Source of the DNA: Phorcus lineatus
Taxonomy: Eukaryota; Mollusca; Gastropoda; Trochida; Trochidae
DNA: 64,000 nucleotides
Assembly: GCA_921293015.1 (NCBI GenBank)
Contig: OV121087.1
Coordinates: 5,406,501-5,470,500, forward strand
Direction: 5' to 3'
The notes below the pieces were generated by a model. The model was not told the DNA's origin. It did not search any database and worked only from the letters and a program-made list of their open reading frames with translations. A program made the position numbers and the translations under genes. This document shows, piece by piece, positions 48,599 to 61,570 of this stretch (position 1 is the stretch's first letter; each line of letters begins with the position of its first letter).

Positions 48599-49040
48599 TT
48601 GGAACTAGCCTCTGTAATTCTGCTACATGAGAAAAGTCTCGTACACGACTTTTTGCGTTTTACTAGTTGCGTTGCAAAAGTTTTTGAAAATTGCGTCTTC
48701 AAATATGTTTTAAATTTTTTGAGGGATAGCAATTTTCCATCAAATCTAAAATCTGGTTTTAAGCCTGGCGACTCTACCGTAACGCATTATCTTTATAATT
48801 TCATTTTAAGTGCAGTGAAAGGTATGGAAATCAGAGCAGTATTTTCTAGTTTAAGCATTGGTTTTGATAAAGTCTTGCACAAGGGCATCATTCATGAACT
48901 TCATGCCTAAGGTATATGAGGAAAACTTTTAGAATGGCTTTAAAGTTACTTAGATTTAATAAAGAAAAAGTATGAATGACCGGTTATAGCGACTTGAGAA
49001 TATGACGTTCAGCTGAAAAGCTCAGAACTATATCAGACTG
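48599..49040 (+). pseudogene. LINE reverse-transcriptase fragment (CR1/Jockey-like)
   Basis: LTSCVAKVFE-like opening (FTSCVAKVFENCVFKYVL), LKSGFKPGDSTVTHYLYNF and FSSLSIGFDKVLHKGIIHEL match the palm region of non-LTR reverse transcriptases. The first catalytic aspartate (normally in CDxSKAFD) is Ser here. The frame stops after HELHA, then GKLLEWL and SYLDLIKKKYE continue the family pattern past stops. Only about 150 codons remain. It abuts the mariner fragment. Confidence 0.85.
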
Positions 49041-49927
49041 AACCTTATAATGAACATAATTCTATTTGATACGACGTTACAACACTTATACGGTAGTGGC
49101 AAATTGAGCTAAATGCACTTAACGAAAAGTAACATCCATAAATGCTTTACACCAGGTAATTACCAACTGTAAATCATTTTCTAGAAATTTCCAAATTATC
49201 GAACTTAATTTAAATGAAATTAACGTAAAAGTTACAGTCAACCCCGCGACTAGGCATACCCACCAACATTTGATAACATGTTTTCACTAGTTTCGTATTT
49301 CCTGATTTCGTTGTTTGTTTTGTATCCAGCTTGTTGAATTTTGTATTGGAGTGACGTTGAAATAAGCCAAATGGCTTGTTTGCCAATCCAAGTCTCATAT
49401 TTTTAACCAAATCGTATAATTGCAAATTGGCATCTTTCTTTCATATTCTTGTATTCTGATTTGTGCCACTCAAAAGCACTTTGATGTTCGCACTAAGCGA
49501 TCTCTTATCTTTGAGGAGGTTAAAGTAACATTGCTTTCCAATTAACATGAAGAGGACATTGAATCATAAATCAAGCAACTGATACGATATCAAATTATGC
49601 AATAAGAGATAATGTAAACTAAACAAAAATCATAATGAAGTTTGATTTCAATCTCATAGAGTTTTATTGTAGGTTAACTCATCCATTCGAAATCATGAAT
49701 GGCAAAGGCTAGATCTCTGTGGGAACCACATTATGGTATTTAATAACTCCACGATTTTCGACAATGTATACAAAGAACTGGCATCATGTCGAGATTCATT
49801 TCCTAGCATCCAATCCAGGACAATATGTGCATATCATGACATTTCTGGTTCTGGTTCCCCACTGATCACAAAAGCTGTCATTATAATAATGTATAGATAT
49901 TGATTTTATTTTTTATCCTTTCAGTTG

Positions 49928-50045
49928 AAAACGGCCATCCGGGAAAACGGCCGATAGAAAACTGGAGCAAACGGCCATAGTTAAAGAGAAAACGGCCACT
50001 GATTCTGGAGATAACGGCCAAAGATGTTTTTAGAAAGCGGCTAAC
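49928..50045. repeat. Array of six ACGGCC motifs, period about 22 bp
   Basis: A(A)ACGGCC(A/G) starts at 49,931, 49,947, 49,971, 49,992 and 50,014, with a degenerate AGCGGC at 50,036; the last four spacings are 21-24 bp. It opens a 1.3-kb insertion that block A lacks (A jumps from TATCCTTTCA to GACCTACACGTGATGTAGC). These motifs are GC-rich against an AT-rich background. Confidence 0.7.
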
Positions 50046-51230
50046 TCTATCAAACCTGTATAGTAAAGTTCATACCCATTTCTGATTTCTTTTTATCTGG
50101 AAATAAGAAAAATATGAATGGAAACATTTCATTTGCTAACATTTTAAAAAGAATGCTCTCTGGATAATTATTTTAGATCATTCTGTGAAGAGGTTGACCT
50201 AACACTACATATGGTTTTTTAAAAAAATATTTCATAAAATAAGACTTGAGTAATTGGAATTCTGGCCACAGTATTGGACAAAATCAGCGTCAGCAATCTT
50301 CTAGTAATTAAAGGATGTACTAATAATAACTTTTTCTTCATCCCCTAAAAAGTTCGTAACCCTTGTTGGAATATTGGTTGTATCAAGTTTTTGAGGAGGC
50401 GTGATATTATATGATATTTGCACAAACTTTTGTTCAGCAGCTTTACATGTGGAGCTGTATTAAACTTTTAACTTTTGAAAATAATAATATGAAAGTCTTC
50501 AAACTTTTATGTGGCCTACAGAAAACTGCACATTCAGATATTTATAAATACGTTTGTAAATCTACTCAAAAAGTGCTGTTTGAATAGTCAAACTGTCTAC
50601 CACTCAACAATCACATCATTTACTAGCGTGGCAGCCAACTGGAACAGATTATCAACAGCAATCCGCTCGGGGCAACTAGGCCTAACTAGAGACTAGTTAC
50701 AGAATATTTTCTTAGTTGAAATGTAGTAGCGCAAAATTTTTACTCTTTAAAATAAGTTTAACACTTTTAAGCTTTATTTACGTCGGCGACATCACCAGTA
50801 GTTTGTATCTATACATACCCTTTATACGCATTTTGAAAAGTCCTATGAAAAAGTTTTGCAAGCTCCGAAAGAGAGTGGGCACATAGTTACGCTAGCCTAT
50901 TGTTTCAATAGGAGAAAACTACTCCAGAGTGCAGATAGTTTCGGCTTTTCAAATATCGTAATTAACAATATTGATTAAAAGTAGGTGGTTACTACGATAG
51001 TGAAGATTATTCGGTCAGATTGATTTTTAATACGAGAGGTTTTAACTTTCAGATGTATGAAAATACATTCATGTTATGATTTAACCGTCTGAAACCGTTA
51101 TGTAAAACTAAGTAGTCAGCAACTCATGTCCTTATTCGCAAAAGAAACACTTTAAAGATATGACGACACTTTCAATGTGCTATATACTTTATTACCCATT
51201 TCTACATTAGCGATTTAGTGCTGAGAACAA
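50046..51230. other. Remainder of the B-specific 1.3-kb insertion
   Basis: Contains ACAAACTTTTGTTCAGCAGC (50,424), repeated at 54,362. A short plus-strand frame (50,511-50,696) includes TITSFTSVAANWNRLSTAIR, which faintly resembles the C-terminal region of LINE polyproteins. No terminal repeats were found. Confidence 0.4.
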
Positions 51231-52084
51231 TATACATCATTCATGTATTCACTTGTAGCAATGACCGATGTAGCATAAAGTTGCAAGGAATTGATTCAGT
51301 TTTTAAGTCATTTTTATCCAAACAGAATGTAAACCGATGGATAAAGTCATCACCCTGTCTGTCTCTCCATCCATTCGTCTGCCCATCCGTTCATAATCAT
51401 TTTGTTTCCAGGCAATTTGTTCGTTTCCATTGCAACATGTTAAATTTTGTGATACATTGAAATAACTTTATCTCAGTAACACAGATAATCATCGACTCAA
51501 TTAATGCATTGCAGTACTTTTATTTAACATAATCAAATTCAAGATTCAAATTTCCTCCCTTAAACAAATTTCTAAGTGAACATACATACACATTAAGTAA
51601 ATATTGGAATAATAGACATTCTATCATTGTTTCGGCAAGGATCAAAGGCGCAACTCACCCTTTACTCAGCAAAAATGTGCATTTTTTTATGACATTGAGA
51701 GACAGTGGTCCATTGGGTCAAAAAAGTAGTGTTTTGGCGTCTCTAGTAAAACGACTGTCTTCGCATGCTTTTAAAATTAGAGTAGCTTCAACTATGTTTT
51801 GTTCTTCAATAAATTACAGTTTCGCACTGAAGAACCACTCATCCTTTGGCTTTCGACCTTGTCCTTTAGCTAAAGTCGACATGCATGAATTTGACATGAG
51901 TCATAATGTGTATAGGTGCTTCATACTCACCGCCAATTGTTTTTCACTTTAGCCTATCAAGCTTAAGGTGATCATATTTCTCCAGGCTTTAATAATCTAT
52001 TGGTTGTGAAAGGACCAAAATAAGAGCACAGATTAGCAGATGTCATAAGCAAGTTTGCCAAGAGCAATTTTCAAAAGAGAGAGG

Positions 52085-52125
52085 TCTGATAATAATAATA
52101 ATTGCTTTCTTATACCGCGAATAAA
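52085..52125 (-). repeat. Short LINE-tail remnant
   Basis: The minus strand reads TTCGCGGTATAAGAAAGC then (ATT)n, resembling the GCGCTATATAAATT(ATT)n end at 54.06 kb. Only the tail survives. Confidence 0.5.
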
Positions 52126-53189
52126 ACTTTCCTCTCCACTTTGTTGTTTTCCAATTCGCTACATAATTTCATAGAAAATAATCACAAAAGATAGTGATCT
52201 CTGTGCTATTGACGCTGACAGCATTACAGACTTGCTATGTGTTCCCATCGACAAATAGTCACCATTGTCGAGGAATAGTGTCAGAATAATTATACAAAAC
52301 GGTAGATTTACTTCCTGACCTATTGGCGCGACCTCGGAGACCACTGGGTCAACAGTTAGCACGACGTCAGCTGTAGTTGAGTGCATGCTGACTCCGTGTA
52401 GTGGTTTTGCTTCATTAATACACTCCTGACAGGGGATAAGGACTTTCACGCGAGTTCTCTATGGAAAAGGTCACGCATGCCGAACTTTTTCAGATAAGAG
52501 GGCGATTTGGATAGAATTTTATAGAATTTTTAATGTTTATAGGATTTTTAATATCATATATTATATAATAGCATATATTATATTACTGGTTAAAGTAATC
52601 TGCACAACCAAATTAAGGTTCAATCAATAGCAACTTTTTATTTTACACTCTGAATTTCCCAAGGGTTTGTGTGAACTTTCGTATCAATCTCTTCAATGTG
52701 AGTTGAATTATCCATTTGCCTTTCAATCGAAATTTCGATTTGGAGTTTATTCATGAAAATACAGCCAAAGGGTAATTCTCACATGGACGGGCTAATAGAT
52801 TTCTCCTTTGCCAGAAAGTTTGTTTGACACCAAAACAATTTTTCCTTGTTTGCGAGACCCTTTTGAAATCGATTTTTAGTTTCAGTTTGTTTAACCCATA
52901 TCTTTCAAAACATGCTTTTACTGAAGGGAATGTTAGTTCAGGAAAACCATTTTTGACATAGTGTATATTTGAAACAATTCAAGTGCAGATTTTCTTTCTT
53001 TCTTTTTCTTTTAGTTTTACTAGAGCATATTTTGAAATCCCTTTTCCCCACCACTGTACAGTCTATCAAGCATACATTTGGCAAATCAACCAAATATGCA
53101 TTTTACTTAACATGCACAACAAATACTATCACATGCCATTATAAAGCAGCTCAAGTTAAACATGTTAAAGTAGACATCGGGTTTGGCAC

Positions 53190-53512
53190 AGGTAAAAGGT
53201 GAAGAAGGTCTCACGTGAAGTAAAAAGATATTTGAAATAAAATACTTCAGACGACACTTGCTGTAGATATCATTTTAATGATGACTGGATGCGTCGCATT
53301 TCGACTTGATAACAAGTCTTTTCAACATTTCGACTTGATAACAAGTCTTTTCAACATTTCGACTTGATAACAAGTCTTTTCAACATTTCGACTTGATAAC
53401 AAGTCTTTTCAACAGTGTATATTTTGTTGAAAAGACTTGTTATCAAGTCGAAATGCGACGCATCCAGTCATCATTAAAATGATATCTACAGCAAGTGTCG
53501 TCTGAAGTATTT

Positions 53513-53541
<29 letters not shown>
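53190..53541. repeat. Foldback element with four 29-bp ribozyme-arm repeats
   Basis: AAAAGGTGAAGAAGGTCTCA opens the insert as at 39,995. The left arm (53,233-53,326) runs from TGAAATAAAATACTTCAGAC to GTCTTTTCAAC. Its last 29 bp (ATTTCGACTTGATAACAAGT and on) are repeated four times (53,298-53,413). After a 12-bp spacer the right arm (53,426-53,518) is a near-perfect inverse, followed by (AT)n to 53,541. The whole can fold as one long hairpin. Block A has the uninterrupted site GGTTTGGCATGTATACATCAAACATAC at about 30,178 (split here only by position), so the insert postdates the duplication. Confidence 0.85.
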
Positions 53542-53543
<2 letters not shown>

Positions 53544-54056
53544 CAAACATTCATAAACATACCTAAACATAACTTAAGAATGATGAGTTTTGAATAACAA
53601 TCTAACAATAACTAACTATTTTAAAACACGAATTTATGTCATGATAATAAAAAAAATCAAGATCGTTCTGCGGAAGAATGCATATTTCTAAAGGTACAGC
53701 TGCTTATAACTGCAAATATGTAAAATGGTTGAATTAAAAAAACATATTCCCATGGCATACCTAGAGTTTATAAACAGGGAGTTGCAGGAACACATCCGGG
53801 TCCAACACTGGGATCCAAAATGCAAAAAAATCAAATTACAAATTTTGGTTTTTTTAAATTCAAGATACATTATTTTGTTCAGTTATGATGATTCATTTGA
53901 TCCAAAAGTTAAAATGTGTTAAAATAATAATGTATTGCAAAAGGAAGAACATCGTAACCAGTGCCCGCTTTTGATGATCTAAATTTGCACATAACATATC
54001 TGCCCTTTGTAAATGCCGTGTAACAATGATTCCTTCAAAGAATGATCTTAAAGTTT

Positions 54057-54350
54057 AATAATAATAATAATGAATTTATATAGCGCCTGTTTCCAAAATA
54101 ATTTGCTCAACGGCGCTGAAGAGGAAAGTATGAAAGTCTATGGGAGAGATTGGTGAAGTTGGAACAGATAGGTTTTGAGGGCTTTCTTGAAAGGGTCTTT
54201 GCAGCTGATTTCTTTGATGGAGACGGGGAGGCTATTCCAGAGATGTGGAACTGCCGCTGAGAAGGCTCTGTCACCCATTTTGGTCTTAGTGGGTGGCTGT
54301 GTAAGGAGAGAAGTTTTGCCTGTAAAAATCATATTTTATACAGAAATTCT
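54057..54350 (-). pseudogene. LINE 3' end (CR1/L2-like), 5'-truncated
   Basis: The minus strand encodes TKTKMGDRAFSAAVPHLWNS then LPVSIKEIS...FKKALKTYLFQ, the typical C-terminus of CR1/L2/Jockey-type polyproteins. A short 3' region ends GGCGCTATATAAATTCATTA then (TTA)n, a hallmark tail. About 64 codons remain; truncation at the 5' side is the usual outcome of LINE insertion. It is absent from block A. Confidence 0.88.
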
Positions 54351-56744
54351 TACACAGTGATACAAACTTTTGTTCAGCAGCTGTATACATGAAAGTCATT
54401 ACATAACAAGAATAGTTACTTTTTACCAATTGTGGTATGCCATGGAGAGTCCATGTATTTTATTGTGTAATTATCTCTTTCTCATAATTAAAATCATTTC
54501 ACTTGAGACATATAGTCGATACAGCTAATGGTGCCCCTCCTTAATGGTCGTTGAGACTGAGCACATTACGAACAGTTATGGATGCACGCTAGCTAGATGA
54601 TATTACATTGCAAGCTACAGTAGTAGGAATCATATTATAACAATAAATCACATGAGTTAATACAAGTTACAATATATCAAATCGATAGCTGTCGAGACGC
54701 CTCCCAGGAGACCTCAACATCAAGAAAATTATGAAGAAAGAGTATGTTTCATCATTTTCATTTCATCATCTAGTCCAAACAAAAATGATAGGAAATCTTT
54801 ACTCGGGAAATCAATTTGGTACTTTTGAACAGCCACAGGTCGTTTTTAAATCAAACTAACGAAGAAGATGATTAATTAAAACATGATACATATATAAGTC
54901 CTATGTAACGACAACCTGTCGATCATTTGTATTAACATTTTCACTTTAAATCTTAATCTTGTATCATTTTAAGTTATTTGTAAAATGAATTTAAATATGA
55001 TAAAGTGTTATCTTTTATCGATGTTGCACATTGCATTACTTGAAACTTATAAAGAAAATACCTATGCGGTCCATTAAAGGAATCTCCACAAGATACACAA
55101 TTTGACTTTCTGTAACTCCTATTTCATTAGTAGTAAGAGTTATTGACATGACAAGAACTGACATATCATCATTTTATTGTTTAATACTTGTGTCCGACAT
55201 GATAGTCACTGACAATACATTTTCCTGTGAACTATTCTATGATGGTGTTGATCGTACCACAAAGGGGTAAAGTAATCAGGAATACACGAGGCCATACATT
55301 GAATGGCTTCTTCAGACGACGAGCAAGAAAATTATACTCTCATAGGTCACACTTCCCCTAACAGTCTGTTCATTGATATAAGACAGACGGATTTCACCAA
55401 TCTGGTCGTTAAATAAACATTAAATATTCACAGAAACACTCCTGTTACCGTACCCGTGCCTTATCTAGTCTGATAACGATAGGTTTAGGTTGATATGAGA
55501 GTTAACCGGGTTCACCTCAACAATAAATACTGAAATACATGCCAGATTTGGCCCGTTCTTGCAAGACAATTGTATGCTCATACAATAAAGAATCACAAAG
55601 AGTTAGTTTCCTATTTCAGTGTATTTCTCCTGAACTTCATCAAAGCCATGATCTAGCTTCGCAGCCGTGGCCTTAACAAACGTATTTTGCATTTATTTCA
55701 GAGTACTTCTACCTGTATTAATACACTAGATAAATGATATATACTATAAACATTTTGAAGACAATATTTTCTGGAATTGTGAAATTCACGACGTTTTGGA
55801 GTATATGCTTATACACCTTAATCCAACGTGAAGAATTAGTAAGCCTATCCTCTAAAACTTATTGCATTGTAAAATAAAGAAGTTCTTTTAAGTTGTAAAT
55901 GCCATTCAAAGATTTGATTTTAAATTTTGGTATAAGACGAGCTTATGTTATGAAATCTAAATTCAGATAGACTACTTTTCTTTACATACATTTTGAAAAA
56001 CATCCCTTTAGAAATTGTGATCTAATCGATCATGACATTGAGTCTAATATTCCATAGCTAATTAGTTCTAAGTGTTATTGATAAATTCAAATAGAATAAT
56101 GGCAAGCACTTAGTTTATACTTAGCCCGAGACGAACCCGTACAAAAGCACTTTGATAATACAAAGCAAATATAAATGCTGTATGAGACTATTTTGATTAC
56201 AGGCAGAAAACTGCACCTGTTGAACTAGTGTCGTATTAGTATACTCAACGTCGTTCTTTTAAACATATGGAGTTTTAGTACTTAATAAAAGAAATGGAGA
56301 CGTACATGTAAAAAAACCTTTGAACCACGTTATGTCAGTGAAGGTCTGATCTATGTCATTTTGTAATGCAAAAGGTTTTCTTCATTAATGATCAGTTTGT
56401 AGTTTTCAAGGGTATTTTCTTTCCTTTGAGACAGTTACTTATTATAGTATGCAAAATCGTTATTTGTATGCAAGGGAGATAATTGAATAATCTCTCCCGG
56501 TATAGTTTCGTCTTCTCCATTATTTAAAAGCAACATTTTCAAAACTTATATTAAATTTTTGAATCAAACAATGAAAGTATGAAATATCACATCTTATTGC
56601 TGACTAGAGCATAATGGTAAAGTGTTCAATGAATGTTGTTGCAAGTGTTTGTTAAAATATACAGAGCAGACATACCAAAATGGACATTGACATCTGACCA
56701 CTTAGTCAATATTCATCAATGTCCATGGGTTAAAGGTTAAGGAC

Positions 56745-57055
56745 CGAATGATATATAGAGATTATTACCCAAGGTAGTGTGTCATATGACTTTAATGAAA
56801 CGAAACGCTCGGGTAATACAGATATAAGTACGAGTTTCGTAAATGACATATGACACACTTCCGAGGGAAATAAATTCTTTATTACCAATTTTATTCCGTT
56901 TCAAACGCATGAAAATTTTCAGAAAATGGTCCCCTTCCCTTTCGACGGCCTGCTATAGTGATGTCATGAACAATGGTTTTATGACGTCATAGAAACAATC
57001 GCTGTTAGGCAAAAGTAATATGCGCATATGTGCTCATATCAAGATTTTTAAAAAA
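56745..57055. repeat. Palindromic insertion specific to block B
   Basis: ATTACCCAAGGTAGTGTGTC with ATATGAC (from about 56,767) pairs with its near inverse GACATATGACACACTTCCGA with GGG (about 56,847-56,870), giving a stem with a roughly 50-nt loop. A less structured stretch (TGATGTCATG, ATGACGTCAT, ATGCGCATATG) follows. Block A passes straight from CAATGGTTTAAGATAG to the next shared segment. It is probably a small non-autonomous element. Confidence 0.65.
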
Positions 57056-59029
57056 TGTATTACCTACTTCCATTAGCGTTTTCGTATTAATTTTAAGGGA
57101 ATACTCCAAAGACTCAATTCAGTTTGCATCTCAAAGAATATTGAAGACATGGAAGTTTACATGTTTGAAGCGATCAAAGAACTATCCTGTGAATTGAACA
57201 TCTGTGAATATAAAACAAACTCTGATTGTCAGACGTCTTTAAAGGAAGAGAGATAAAAACAATAACAGTTACCTTCTGGACTGTCAGGTTGACAGCAGTG
57301 GTTCCAATTCAAAGTTAACATTAAGACCTTGAAATATCCTTGCCAATCAATCCTGATCTAATCAATTCTAGTCTGAAATCTTTGTTTGTCTGAAGTTTTG
57401 TAAGCAGATTTACTCGACAAAATCCACATACTTTCTTATTTTATCAACATTGCTTTACCAGACTCAGTTGATGTGATTCAATCAAGTTATTCTAATCACT
57501 GTATTATATGCAACGTTTATCTGTCTTCATATTGTAAATTTCATCAAGCTTATCGGCTCGCCACACAAGTTAGATCCAATCCCTTTTTATGCTTTATACA
57601 AAAATTGATCCAAAGAAAGTAATTAATACGAAGCTTCATCTTAAATATGATATGCAAAGCCTATCGTCCATGTCAGTTATATTTACAGTCTTCGGAGATT
57701 AAAATTATAGTATGGGATAAACTCGAATCCCTTTTGTATCATAATGCTCCAATGATCATACTGAAGTAGGATGTAGAACATAAACTTAAATGTTTTCCCA
57801 TAGGTGTAGATTGTTCAAATGATTAAGTTTGGTTTGTCATTTGACCTAAAAACGTATTTTAAAAAGTTTAAAAGTAGAGATATATCTCTGGATTGCAATT
57901 ACACCTGACAAACCCTACTTGCCTATATATATTCCTTAAATTTCACAACATCATCTGTTCATTATCTCCAGATTATAATCTCATTTTTAAATTTTAATCT
58001 CCTTTTGCATCCTTCTAGTTAAGCTAATTAAGAAAATACAACGAATTATTCTGTCAGGATGCCTTATCAAGAATGACTGTGCGCTACAACTGGCATCAAA
58101 CTATTTCATGATACTGAGTTTCGTTTTAATTGCAGTTGCACTACAAAGCTTTAGATCATCGTGGCCATATCCGAGTTTCTCTGTACGTGATACAACACTT
58201 GATTGCAACAGTTCTCTGACATAAAAACTGAAAAACATGTATTGTGAATCAATGACTTACTTTTATAACTTTTAATGATGAGGCCCAAAAAACATTCTGG
58301 TATCAGATAAATTTCTAAATGTTAGTATTCATATATATTCATAACCGGTAAAATTTCAATAGAAACATACATAAGAGTGACTGTCATAATATTTTCATGC
58401 ACTTGTTATTTTACGAAGTTTTGTTCATACATTATTTATGAGAGAGATCTATTAATTGTAAAGTGTATAGCATACGTCAGGGAGTCTCTGCCCAGTTTAA
58501 GATTATCTCAACAGAATCTCAACTAATGTATTTACACAGATAGTGTATCAGTTATTCTTTATCTAAACAAAACCGTAGTCCATAATGCAAATGTACACAA
58601 GAACGGGTGTCCGTATTTCCCTCACAAATGGAAGTAATGATAATGGCGCACACAACATCTTGAACACTTAATACTTCCAATATACAGCTCTTAGTTTAAT
58701 TATCGTTTGCTGTCTCTGTAAACAGAGAGGTTTTCAGATGATTTACTAAAGATGATGTTCGAATGTGTATCAATTATCAACGATTACCTAGCACTCAAAC
58801 TTGAGTACAGACAGCTCTGCTTCGTCTACAACCCTCTCAAAAAGTCAATGACATCGGCCGATAGAGCTATCATTTCAGGAATTCATTACTCTCGCTTCAC
58901 AGCAAGCCCCACTTTCCTCTTTGAATTTAAGTTATCAGTGCCAATAAATTGACAAATGACCAAAATATTTGAACTGTTAAAACTACACTGCAGTTAAAAC
59001 TTTGTGATTAAATGCCTAGAATCATAAAA

Positions 59030-59700
59030 TATGAAAATTCCATTAAATTATAAAATTTGTTAAATTTCCTGAAACCTAGCAAACATTTTGCGATATATGA
59101 CTTGTTTGTAGACAAATCAGAACATTTTCCCATTGGCATATCTTATTAAGGCTTATACAATCTTCTTATCCGATTGATCTGATGGTTTCTTGACTCTTGA
59201 CTATACATTTTACAACAGATGGCGTTAATTATTGAGTTTAAATCTAGTATTACAATACCAAAAATCTGTTGAGTATAGAAGCTGTCATGCTTCATTAGAG
59301 CAACAGCAACGCCGAGAGTCTATCAATCTGCCTTGTAAGTGCATGCTGCTGAAAGTGCAGATATTGTTCAAATCACCAATAACTTGTAACACTACAATCA
59401 AGCTATTCTTTAGTCATTAAACATAAAGCATTATAAAGGCTACATGAGAATACTTTCCGTTCAACATATATAATGCCTTATAATCAACTGTTTTCGGCTA
59501 CATGTTAGATTGAAGTTAAGAAAATGGTAAAGTAATGTTACTACTTAAAGACTGAATACTTCAGATTTCATATACAAATATTTCGAACAACCACAAGAAA
59601 TAGGAATCAATGGAAATACTTGTCAAGTTTCCACAAAGTAAGACTCTTTCTAAGTTGTCACTTTCAAAACCTTTGATCTCCAAAATTTTACGACCAGCTC
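59030..59700. other. No gene; poorly matched part of block B
   Basis: Contains only short frames. A small shared piece, CACAAAGTAAGA...TTTCTAAG (59,632-59,655), matches 35,823-35,846 in block A. Confidence 0.4.
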
Positions 59701-60869
59701 ACTAACATTTTTTACTGCATTAGAGTAATTCTCAGCACAATGATCGTAAAGTGAAAATTCGATGTGACAAACCAAATGGGAGATCTAGGTGCGTCTGATG
59801 TTTTTGACTTCAAAACGTCAGAATGATTACCGCCTTCAGACTCACATGTCGTTAGCAAAGCCATAGGGATGTAACTGTACAGCACTACAATGTCAGTTTC
59901 ATTTAGTGTCGGGCGAAACAACAGTTTCTACTGCAAAAAGAGTTTCTTATTCTGTAACACAATGTATTTAAAGAAATAACTAAAATAATATACAGAAAAA
60001 GTTGATTCAATAGAATCAATCGAAATACTGTTATGGTCTAGTATGGAATAAAATTAAGCTCATATCTTAATCCTCGACCGAATCGTAAAATACTCATAAA
60101 AGACAAAAGTAATCTGAATAACTTCTAACCATTATTTACTGTTTTTATTTATTTTGATATTGTCTCAAACTATGACACAGATGAGGCTTTTACAAGAGAA
60201 GACAAAATATGTCGAGAAAAATATAAATCCTCTAGAAGAGGACCACCATTTCATGCTGAACCATTTATATCTTTCACAAATACAAGTGGCAAAATATACA
60301 GACAATTATGATACCACTAAGAATTAATCGAACTTACTATCTTCACTGTACATCAAATTTAAGCGCAGCATAGTATTCTGCACAGAAATACATGAGGGTT
60401 TTGATCACTAGAGAAATGCCTAATCAAGCAATTCTCAGTCATATTTCAAGATAATTTCATTTGGTCAGTACTCTCAATTCATTATTGAATTATTTCATTT
60501 TCCATTAGCTGAACTAAACGGATCTCCGTTAGTATCAAGGACAGAGCAGGAGACGCTTCTAGAGTGTATTTAGCAGGATCGTGCTTGCCCTTAAACTAGG
60601 GCATCGCTCACATGTTTATGCCCTGCTTATTTTAGCTAGTTACAGGGCAAAACGTATACATTTATAATTGGTTAGACACGACATGAGTAGTCAGATGCAG
60701 CCAATCAGTACAGAGTATGAACAGGCATGAATTTGCACTATTTAATCAGTGAATTTATTTGCTTCATTTCTCATGAAGCAGCTTGTAATTTTCTTGTCTT
60801 CTCATCCACACATCATAGGAAATACCTACCACCGCAGTCTAGTTCTGTGTACTCATTGGTAAATATCTC

Positions 60870-61010
60870 CACCTCACCAAGTAACTTATGGTGGTGGAGA
60901 GGTTTTTGTGTTCCTTGGCCGTTAGAACTATGTCAGCAGGATCATTACTGGTCCAAGCAGGTTCTGTCTACTCTCTTTTGGATTTCAACATCCTCGTGTT
61001 AAATAGCTGG
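60870..61010 (+). mobile_element. SINE-like element, degenerate copy
   Basis: TTATGGTGGTGGAGAGGTTTT, CCGTTAGAACTATGTCAGCAGG and CTACTCTCTTTTGGATTTC...CATCCTCGTGTT follow the order of the copy at 17,946-18,260 with a large internal gap. Strongly diverged; part of an open frame here is a by-product. Confidence 0.5.
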
Positions 61011-61570
61011 TATATTTCTGACAGCACATACAATTAATCAATGATCTCATGATTGCAAATCATTGAATTAATCTATGTAATTTCTTACCACCGGATACAA
61101 TGCTTCATATTGAATTTCATGTCCTGTTGAGCTCATTGTTTCAATGCTTAAAATAACTGTTTGAATATCGAACTGACGTAAAACTAATCAGCTGGTTTAC
61201 TTTCCTAATTTGTCGGTATTGGACAATTGTGGAATTTTCTAGTGGAAATGACATTTGCTTGTGGTGTTAAAAATGTGCGTGAAGGACTCAAACCTACCAA
61301 ACGTATGAAACATACACAATGAAATATGTGAGTACCACACAAAGATACTGATTTTCAGAAACAACCACTACTTCTTGATAAAACAACACAATTCATGAAT
61401 TTTGACTTAATGGAATTAATGATTAAAGGAATTAAATTTCCTTCGAATCTATTGCAAGTGTAGTCAGACAATGGGACAGTTTCTATAATCTGTTCCAGTT
61501 CATTACCCTGGCTGCTTTATAGGGTTAAACACTGCAAAATGTGTATCATCTTGATCATAAGAATAATAAT

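Larger units (their letters stand above)
46000..60680 (+). repeat. Segmental duplication block B
   Basis: Counterpart of block A (24,420-36,720) in the same order and strand, about 2.4 kb longer because of later insertions at 47.8-49.1, 49.92-51.23, 53.19-53.54, 54.06-54.35, 55.25-55.95 and 56.75-57.05 kb. Block A has its own extras, such as the 27.05-kb module copy and the SINE at 35.33 kb. Confidence 0.85.

Noticed and set aside
50511-50696. LINE C-terminus-like frame (SVAANWNRLSTAIRS)
   Set aside because: Similarity to the LWNxLPxxIR pattern is too short and no LINE tail follows; kept only as a note in the insertion entry.
60727-61002. 91-codon open frame
   Set aside because: The second half is a degenerate SINE-like copy and the first half is a duplicated non-coding module.
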